Source: Nephrocerus scutellatus
Lineage: Eukaryota > Arthropoda > Insecta > Diptera > Pipunculidae
Length of the DNA stretch: 64,000 bases
NCBI GenBank assembly: GCA_947095585.1
Contig: OX352763.1
Coordinates: forward strand, 21,935,462-21,999,461
Direction of reading: 5' to 3'
A program made the translations under genes and the position numbers. Below, in pieces: positions 56,568 through 64,000 of this stretch; position 1 is the stretch's first letter, and each line of letters begins with the position of its first letter. Below the pieces are notes generated by a model. That model had not been told where the DNA came from, did not search any database, and saw only the letters and a program-made list of their open reading frames with translations.

Positions 56568-56756
56568 CATAATTACCTTTGTCTGTTTGTCTGTTTGTCT
56601 GTATGAATATTTCGCCTCATCCCGCCTAAACCACTGGACGTATCGAAGCCATATTTACACCATATGTTCGTTTGGTGGTCCGATTTACGAAACGTTACGA
56701 AAATTTCAGCTTATAGTTGGACACCATATGTTCGTTTTTCTTCTTTTTATTATGTC

Positions 56757-57105
56757 CTATATCCCCTTATGGGTTCTAGGGCCTCTACTACGCCTACGCG
56801 CCATCGCATGCGGTTCCTGGCAATGAGCTTCAGCTCTCTCCAACTCTTTCCCAACTGTTCTGCGCCATGTATTTCTCGGACGACCGGTTCTTTTACCGTC
56901 CTGAGATAGTGGATTCCATTGCATTGTGTAGATTGCTATGAAACTGTCGCCTTTTTGGAGTGTATGACCAATCCACTGCCACTTCCGTCCTTGGATAGTT
57001 GTGCCTATTGGTTCCTGACCCGTTCTCTGGTGAAGATGTTCGTTAGAGATATGATTAGGCCAGAAAACCCTTAAGATGTTCCGTAGGCAGCTATTTACGA
57101 ACGTC
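56757..57105 (-). mobile_element. RTE-like second-lineage C-terminus, intact frame
   Basis: An uninterrupted minus-strand frame of about 115 codons ends at a stop at 56757-56759. It reads CLRNILRVFWPNHISNEHLH, QRTGQEPIGTTIQGRKWQWI, then GHTLQKGDSFIAIYTMQWNP, and KRTGRPRNTWRRTVGKELE. These are the standard C-terminal blocks (FWPN.ISNE.LW, WIGHTLRK, RGRPR.TWRR). No stops or frameshifts, unlike nearly every other RT relic here, so this insertion is recent by comparison. It is 5'-truncated at about 57105, where a plus-strand RT fragment of another family starts. Confidence 0.9.
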
Positions 57106-57114
57106 CAGTCTATT

Positions 57115-57410
57115 CACAAATTTGGTGAAAGTCATGTTGTTGCATTCGATATTGCCAAGGCATTTGACAGAGTTGATGCCGGACTCTTCTTTTCTTCTTC
57201 TTTTCGAAAATGAATGCCTATGGAATTGATAAGGCCCTGCTTGATTGGACTAGTAGCTACCTTTCTGACGGTTTAAAATCCAATGTTTACCGCATAAACG
57301 CTGGTGTTCCACAAGGCTCTGTTTTGTCTCCGACACTCTTTCTCATTTTCATTAATGATCTCCTATCCGCTTTTTCCAATCTAATTCATTCTTTTGCTGA
57401 CACTTAACGC
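57115..57410 (+). mobile_element. CR1-like RT palm fragment
   Basis: The plus strand reads HVVAFDIAKAFDRVDAG (first catalytic Asp), then in a second frame YGIDKALLDWTSSYLSD, VYRINAGVPQGSVLSPTLFL, IFINDLLS and IHSFADT, where FADD would stand. Same family as 35100-35770 and 59688-60345. It meets the minus-strand RTE-like C-terminus head to head. Confidence 0.85.
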
Positions 57411-58682
57411 CCACGTTGTGCTAAGCAATATAATGGTCCAAGGGAATGTTAAAGACTTGTCTTGTTGTTCGTTTGAGCTTAAAATGCCATAATACCGATT
57501 ACCAGAAAACTAATGATCTAATAACACGTTACTTATTTAAAATTCGAATTTGAATAATTGAATCTCTTTTTATGGTAAAAAAAAAACAACTTTACACTTT
57601 AGGGAAAACCCTTAAACTACGCCAATGGATGTTGTATTGTTTTTGTTTCCACTTCAGTTACTTTTTAGCTGCGTGCGTGCCTTAGTCAAAGATCGGATTA
57701 TCCGCACATCCACTTATATGAGGAAGCAACTAAGCCAGCTTATTGTAATTTTCAAGGTACGTACACACATAGTAGGGGGAAATATTCAAATCTATTCCAT
57801 TGGTGTTTGAGAACCTGCATATAATATACCAGCACTCAAAGAATCAACCTTCGTTGGCTCCTCCATTATGATCATCACTGCACCGTCTCATCATCCTCAC
57901 CATCCTTTAGTTTCGGAATTCAAATTCGCAGATTCTAATTAAAGCAATAATTGTAATTGTATGCCACTGCAGCCACACCATCACCACCGTCCGTCGTGCC
58001 AATCCGGTGCATTGCAATGTGTAGATGTGGCTTGTAGTAGTAGTTAGTCGAGTGCGAACGCCATCGCATTGCATGGCTTTTTGTCAGGCCAAATGTAGTG
58101 GAAAATTAACTAAGTGGTCTTCTGGAGGGTTCTCTCTACTTTCCGTTTTATTTCTTCTACTTTTTCTACGTAAAACAATGCACTGCACAGTACTCGCGTA
58201 CTGAATTTTGTAGGCGGACTTTTCTTTCAAAGTTGATGTTCGATTTGAGTAGGGTTCGTTGAGTTCTGTCGTCGGGCAACTAATCGACTTGATTGCACCT
58301 TCTTTTGAACGCACCAATCCATGTGTGTGGCAGGTGCTGGAGCGCATAAGAATTTGTATTTAAGTACACTCTATTTGTACTTTATGCTCATGCTTTAAGC
58401 TATTGGCGTTGTCTATATATAAAATATAAGAGAAGAAGCTTAAATGTTTAAAAAATCCATTAAGAGGGAAAAAATTTATTATAATTATGTGTATTATGAC
58501 AATTTTTAGCATCTTCAAAATGTTATCCAACCAACCCACAAATGAATGCCTTTCGAATGGTGTACTTTCATTGAGCCAGATATAGTTTTGGCGTAAAATG
58601 TGTCACAAAATTCATGTTTTTCTATCAAAAAAGTGTTTTTAAATACGCTATTAAATGGGTATACATCAATAGAGAGCGAACT
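57411..58682. other. About 1.3 kb without recognisable genes
   Basis: AT-rich, no gene family recognised. An 87-codon minus-strand frame at 58084-58347 has no likeness. Confidence 0.45.
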
Positions 58683-59690
58683 GGATGAAATTCAGTAACG
58701 TTATCACGACAAAACTGGGTAAAATTCCTTCTATTGAACTAGCTACGACTGAGGCCTTGGACTCCAACATTAAGTTGTTTGAAAGCCATGAAAGTATCAT
58801 GCCCGATCAGTCGCAGCAAGAAAAAGCACCCACCTTGGTCGAGCGATGAGCTGGATATGCTCAGAAGGCTGTCCAGATCCATGCTCAACATCTGTTATAC
58901 TAAAAATTTCTGGCAACCCTACAAGGACTGCCTGACAACATACAAGAAAGCCATCAGGAAAGCTAAACGACGTTCCTGGATTGAGTTCTTTCAATCAATT
59001 GTGTCCACAAAGGAATCGGCGAGAATATGTAAGATTCTATCCAAAGATAACTCTTGTCCGACCCTTATAAAAAGACCTGATGGCAGTTGGTTAGAATTAA
59101 CGGCTAAATACCCACTTTCCCGCATTTAATGACTCGGGTCAGCTCACTGGCTGAGTGCTCCTGAAAGAAGTGCCACCAAGCGAAGTGGATAACATTATAA
59201 CCCATGAAAAGGTTTCCTGGTCCATTCGCAGTTTTCTGGCCCTAACGGCATTCTATCTATTATGCTTCAGAAGACTATAGTCGTGTCGGTGCCTCGGTTA
59301 GTGAATGTTTTCAGAAGTTGCCTAAAACTTAGCTTGGGGAAGAGTACGAGTTGTGTGCATCCCCAAAGCAGACAGAAATCGGCGAAAGATTTTAGACCAC
59401 TTAGTCTATTGTCGTTCCTACTGAAAACGCTGGAGCGAATATTAGACTACCATATAACACTAAGCCTCGAAGATACGGTCGTATCAAAATACCATCATGC
59501 TTACCTTAAAGGCAGGTCCACATAGACAGTCGTCCACGAGGTAGTACGCACAATTGAACATTCCCTTTATTTCAAGCAATACACCCTTACAACCTTTTTC
59601 GATATAGAAGGCGCTTTTAGCAATGTCCACAAGCAATATACCCTTGCCACCTTTCTCGATATAGAAGGCCATTTTAGCAATGTACTTGGA
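58683..59690 (+). mobile_element. Loa-like element: linker and RT fingers/palm
   Basis: The plus strand reads FSNVITTKLGKIPSIELATT, then from 58779 a 116-codon frame with WSSDELDMLRR, FWQPYKDCLTTYKKAIRKAK and SARICKILSKDNSCPTLIKR plus PDGSW (endonuclease-RT linker). A further frame from about 59262 reads VPRLVNVFRSCLKLS, FRPLSLLSFLLKTLERILDY and VSKYHHAYLKGRST (fingers), then TFFDIEGAFSNV (palm, catalytic Asp). It stops where a minus-strand CR1-like fragment begins. It is the 5' counterpart of the 28.5-30.7 kb element's lineage, or a close relative. Confidence 0.85.
59574..59687 (+). repeat. 57-bp tandem duplication inside the RT palm
   Basis: AAGCAATACACCCTTACAAC starts copy one (59574-59630) and AAGCAATATACCCTTGCCAC starts copy two (59631-59687). 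The unit is exactly 19 codons, covering the DIEGAF.NV catalytic block, so the palm motif is doubled in frame. Confidence 0.85.
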
Positions 59691-60345
59691 TTAGAAGTAG
59701 TGAATAGGAGATCATTAATGAAAATGAGAAAGAATGACGGAGAAAAAACAGAACCCTGTGGAACACTTGCGTTAATGCGGTGAACACTAGATTTGAAACC
59801 GTCTAATACGACTTGTATTGAACGGTCATAAAGGTAGTTACTATACATAGTTCGTTCAAGTAGAGCCTTATCAATTCCAAAGGCATTAATTTTCGTTAAA
59901 AGAGCTTGATGCCAGGCTCTTTCAAATGTCTTAGATTTATCGAATGCAAACGCCTTGCTTTCAACAAATTTCTGAATGGACTGTTCCCAATTTTCGGTGA
60001 GATATGTTATCGGATTACCTGTAGAACGTTGTAGAGCTATACTGCTGGTCGCTATGGATTACGTGAGAACAAGGTATTTCATAAGATTATGATTATTCAG
60101 CATGACCTTAGAAAGTACGGAAGTCAGCGCTATGGGTAGCCTTTATTAGGAACAGACTGTTTTCCAACTTTTTGGGAAGGCTCCATAAGAATTAGAAAAA
60201 TGGAAAAGCCTGCGCTGTGGCAATGCTAACGTTAAAGAACACCTCTTCAAAACAATAGCAGGAATACCATCAGGTCCAGCAGATTTATAAATATTGAGAT
60301 CATTAAATACTCTAGCTACTTGATGAGTAAGAACGTAGAGTAGAA
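59688..60345 (-). mobile_element. CR1-like RT, fingers and palm
   Basis: From 60345 downwards on the minus strand come DLNIYKSAGPDGIPAIVLKR, PIALTSVLSKVMLNNHNLMK, then STGNPITYLTENWEQSIQKF, VESKAFAFDKSKTFERAWHQ (palm region; FD of the first motif kept) and INAFGIDKALLE, then VLDGFKSSVHRINASVPQGS with VFSPSFFLIFINDL. No YADD follows. This is the longest copy of this family. Confidence 0.85.
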
Positions 60346-60399
60346 AGTAGAGAAAGTAGTCTGGTAGCGTGGAGCTAGCTGGAAAATGTGAAGCCAGCA

Positions 60400-61366
60400 G
60401 TTCAAAGGTGTGATATCACACGATCTTGGCGGCCAATCTACCGATCCGAAACGAGAGATTAATTTCTCACCGAAACGAGGACGCAGTAAATCCATTGTGT
60501 CACGGGCTGTATGGGATGTAGCGCCGTCTTGTTGGAACCAAATGTCGTGGAGATCACGGGCTTTAAAAAGCATCAAAAAGTCGTTTATCATGGCGCAATA
60601 GCGTTCGCCATTCACTGTTACATTGGCGGCAGCCTCGTCTTTGAAGAAATATGGGCCGATGATTCCTTCCGCCCATAGGCCGCACCAAACGGTAGTTTTC
60701 AAGGGATGTGATGGCAGTTCATGAATGGCTTCGGGCTGCCCCAAATATGGCAATTTTTCTTATTGACGAAGCCATTAAGCCAAAAAAGGACCTCATCGCT
60801 GAACAAAATTCGGGATCGTAGGCGAGTTTTTCAAGAGCCCAACGACTGAAGGAATGACGCTTTGGAAGGTCGGCCGGCTTCAATTCTTGGACTAGCTGTA
60901 TTTTATACACTCTCACACCAAGATCTCTGTGTAAAACCGCCCAAGTAGTGCCATAAGATAGGCCAAGTTGTTGAGAGCGGCGCCGAATCGATTCTTCCGG
61001 GTTTTCGGCAAAACTCTCACTTACAGCCGCAATATTCTCTTAATTTCAGGCTGTACGTGATCTAATCGGTCGAGCATCATCCAATGATGTAAAATTATTC
61101 TCAAGTTTGCCGATGGCATGCCGAATAGTGCGTTCGGTAGGACGATTATGTACACAATAAGTTGGCTTGAACACTTTTCACAGAGCGTCGATTTTCGTAA
61201 TACAATTGTACGATTCGTAAACGTTGTTGAGGCGTTAGTCTTTCCATGATGAAATGTCAATGAATTCTAAATAAAGTTATGTATTTAGTTTGACAGTTGT
61301 CACGCGTGATATGTCAAAAAAATCCTATTGGAAAAAGTACCTCCAATCTGATCACCCTTTATAAGT
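60400..61366 (-). mobile_element. Mariner-like transposon, nearly complete but 3'-truncated
   Basis: The start codon is at 61247 (minus), after an end region (about 61300-61366) that reads GGGTGATCAGATTGGAGG towards the gene. The reading is MERLTPQQRLRIVQLYYENR (helix-turn-helix), a frameshift, RPTERTIRHAIGKLE, then SIRRRSQQLGLSYGTTWAVL, then ILFSDEVLFWLNGFVNKKNC (first catalytic Asp kept), TTVWCGLWAEGIIGPYFFKD and MINDFLMLFKARDLHDIWFQ with QDGATSHTA (second Asp kept). Then WPPRSCDITPLN occurs where the third Asp should follow, and truncation comes immediately after. Two frameshifts are visible. It is cut by CR1-like sequence at 60400. Confidence 0.9.
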
Positions 61367-62737
61367 TGATTTTAGCCTGTTATTAGTGTGCTATTACAAT
61401 TCAATTAATGAAGTTATTTGGTAAATTATAACTAATATCTCTTTTCAACTTGCACCATAAATTAACATAAAGTTTATTACATTAAAATTATTGCAAAAAA
61501 AATCAACAGCAAATCACCTTCCGTGTTAAAGCAAAAAACAAAGTATCTGTCGTTACACCTGACTTTTGCAAAACATTTTCCCCCAAAACAAAGTGAAAAT
61601 CTGCCAGTTAGCTCAACCTTGGAAACAAAGAACATTTGTTTGCTCTGAGAAAAATGAACAACAAAAGCAACAACATGATGCATACATAGTCTTCCTTAAG
61701 GCTTTTATGAAAAAAAAAATAAAAAAAAATAAAAACCAAAAACTAAACTCCCTCCAAAAAAGGTCATCGTCCTGCTTATACACACAAGTACACTCACACA
61801 CACACACAGTAATCAGTCTGCGACGATGTCTACGCACGCACAGCAATAAGTTGATGTGTCGCCAGGAGTCGTATCGCGTCAAGCCTTCGTTGAGCTTCTT
61901 CACTACGCAAACAGAAAAAATGCGACTCCACCCACAACAGACGGTCGGTCGGTCTGTCGATCCTACCCACCTACTACTAACAGGTACAAGCGTCTACATT
62001 CATTAGACGCCTATGTAGGAGTGCGCATTGTCGCAGGCTTGCGTGAATGTATCCATTTATTTCTTATTTATCCGGTGTCATTAAGGACGAGGACGCGTCT
62101 CGCCTGCCTCACCTCAAGCACCCACTAAATAGACGGGCATAAGAGGACCCATCGTCTATGCGCACGCACAAAAGAAATTCCACAGACGAAATTTATCGAT
62201 CCAGAAAAAGGATATTACATGCGGCAGCAGCTGGCTGGCTTGGCTCTAATGCTCTTATGGGTAGAAAAACACAAAAAAGAAAACGACCGACGAGGAATAT
62301 AAGATGCACAATATTATAATCATGACCTATCCCAAAAAATATGTGCGCCAGGATAATGCCTGGTGTCATCCAGTCGAGTATGCATCACACCACCCGCTCG
62401 CACATACATTTACGAGGACGTGTACCTATTTACGATTTTCGACAGAATATTTTTCGCCCGAACAGACTTTGCAAGGAGCGTTGACCTTTTTCGGGAAAGT
62501 TTTCCTTCATTTCGTCTTTGTTTGTTTGTTTTTGCGTGTACGTGTTAGTTTGAGTGTCTTCATCTTTCTTCATCTTCCCGTCAAAGTTGAAGAAGTTAAA
62601 GGATATACACGAAAATTATTTCGTGAAATAGATTTGCAACTTTAATGCCTAAAATCGATAACGGATTTGGGGATTATTTTTAAATACTTTTTGGATTATG
62701 ATGAAATAAGCAGTTATATGAATAGTGGTTGATTATA
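61367..62737. other. About 1.4 kb without recognisable genes
   Basis: A short (CA)n run lies at about 61793-61808 and there are lysine-rich A-runs at about 61710-61735. Open frames of up to 146 codons overlap on both strands and are not protein-like in family terms. Confidence 0.4.
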
Positions 62738-63104
62738 TCCTTTGATGACCTTAAGGATATTATGGAAATACCACAACACATATAACAATGACCACTTATA
62801 GAAATTGTGGAGAGGTTTCTTGTAGGTGCGTTTTGTTATTGGGGACAGCAGGTTCTGTTATAGATCCTTCCTTTGATGACCTTAAGGATATTATGGAAAT
62901 ACCACAACACATATAACAATGACCACTTATAGAAGTTGTGGAGCGGTTTCTTGTAGGTGCGTTTTTTTATTGGGACAGCAGGTTCTCTTATAGATCCTTC
63001 CTTTGATGACCTTAAGGATATATAACAATGACTACTTATAGAAGTTGTGGAGAGGTTTCTTGTAGGTGTGTTTTGTTATTGGAACAGCAGGTTCTGTTAT
63101 AGAC
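62738..63104 (+). repeat. 131-bp tandem repeat, three copies
   Basis: Copies start at 62738, 62869 and 62999 with TCCTTTGATGACCTTAAGGA. Copies one and two differ at only a few positions. Copy three lacks about 27 bp (ATGGAAATACCACAACACAT part). Very high identity implies recent origin. Confidence 0.95.
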
Positions 63105-64000
63105 TTTGGGGTATAGAATTTAGTGTTCACACCTCAAGGAATTATAGGGAGTTTACGTTATTTCATGGTACTGCAGGTTCTTACTCCGCACTACCACACT
63201 CTGACAATCCAGCAGTATGTTAACTGTTGACTTTAATAGCAAACATACTTCTGGAGGTATATGAAGAAAGACCTTAATGAGCTTAAATTATTTGAATGAC
63301 CACAAAAACGTTTTTGACGAAAAGGATGTTGGGCCCTTCCATATTAGACGGTGGCAATGGAACTACAACCCTTATCTCACTTTCGTTATAGTTGCTGTCA
63401 ATAATCGAAATTGACATCCAATACTCCATCGTCGAATCATATTTCCGACCAAGATGAAATTTTCAGAAAGCAGTCAGGAGCAAGTTTTCCAATGACCTCG
63501 ATGCAAATATAAGATGGGTTCGGTCAAAGGTACGATACTTCAAGCGTCTTGTTGGAATCACATATCGAGAGGCTACCGTAAACAAGACATTCTCATATAA
63601 TCTGATAAAAGTGATCATCTTTACAAAGAATTTGAGGTTAATGGCAAACTCGCGATAGAAGATGAGCTTTTTAAGTCCCTCGAGAAGGCTTACAGTGAGC
63701 ACACAGAATCTGTCTTGAGAATTTACACGGATATATTTGCAGCAATGGTTTGACCCCACGGTCCTCATCGGACGCACATTAATTTTAGGACGTTAATCAC
63801 CGCCCATCCACAAGGTTGCTATTGCAGATGTACTCTGTATAACTAGGGTGTAAGGGCCAAACGTTCTAACTGATAAGCGAAGCCTATGGCTACATTGATC
63901 CAGATGGTAACAAAATGAAACTGAAATTAAGTGCGATTCAAATCTCGCGAAACGTCTGAACAAGAACTCGAACAGATAGGATTTGTTAACGACGAGCGGG
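63105..64000. other. Window end, no recognisable gene
   Basis: No gene or repeat recognised with confidence. A 104-codon minus-strand frame at 63463-63777 has no family likeness. The right edge may interrupt something. Confidence 0.4.

Noticed and set aside
63860..63950. AYGYIDPDGNKMKL, resembling a cuticle-protein motif
   Set aside because: Only about 15 residues, in a frame bounded by stops, without the flanking conserved aromatic residues; chance is likely.
1..64000. CRISPR array, bacterial operon, phage or anti-phage system
   Set aside because: Base composition, gene content and repeats are those of an insect genome; no regularly spaced repeat-spacer array exists.

Overview
The window looks like AT-rich, TE-packed intergenic and intronic DNA from a higher dipteran fly, and a tephritid fruit fly would fit. 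The basis is the single clear host gene, a 151-codon ubiquitin-conjugating enzyme that reads as the fly gene bendless (Ubc13/UBE2N), together with insect-type R1, Loa-like, RTE-like and Jockey/CR1-like non-LTR retrotransposons, mariner and Tc1 transposons, a Gypsy element and a Helitron helicase relic. The species call is inference from sequence style. I saw no bacterial, viral, CRISPR or operon-like content.

Layout. 0-5.7 kb: fragments of reverse transcriptase (RT), an R1-clade element on the minus strand, a tRNA-derived SINE, an RTE-family 3' end, mariner remnants and a short hairpin element. 5.7-8.7 kb: no recognisable genes. 8.9-12.9 kb: an internally deleted Gypsy element, an endonuclease fragment, a CAAAAGACC-like satellite, a tandem repeat of about 110 bp and a possible MITE. 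12.9-23.2 kb: mostly unassigned DNA with dispersed repeats and a 47-bp retrotransposon insertion that has a perfect 14-bp target duplication. 23.2-24.0 kb: bendless, with an intact single-exon ORF, a splice acceptor in its 5' UTR and polyadenylation signals. 24.7 kb: a degenerate CTAAAT hexamer array.

25-35 kb: RNase H and Tc1 relics, then a 2.2-kb Loa-like element (RT plus RNase H) and RTE copies. 38-48.9 kb: many RT relics, including a 2.2-kb RTE copy whose 3' part is duplicated head-to-tail. 49-57 kb: a Helitron helicase C-terminus, two further RT relics and a well-preserved RTE-like C-terminal reading frame. 57-61.4 kb: a composite of abutting Loa-like, CR1-like and mariner pieces. 62.7-63.1 kb: a recent 131-bp tandem repeat.

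How it works together: apart from bendless, which acts in Lys63-linked ubiquitination, nothing here looks functional as a gene. The rest is successive transposon insertions, truncations and local tandem duplications. Several dispersed repeat families have two or more copies inside the window, so they can be aligned with each other without a database. I did not find a convincing new gene system. The most informative structures are very short retrotransposition footprints with intact target duplications, non-autonomous repeat families, and tandem expansion of fragments of RT genes.
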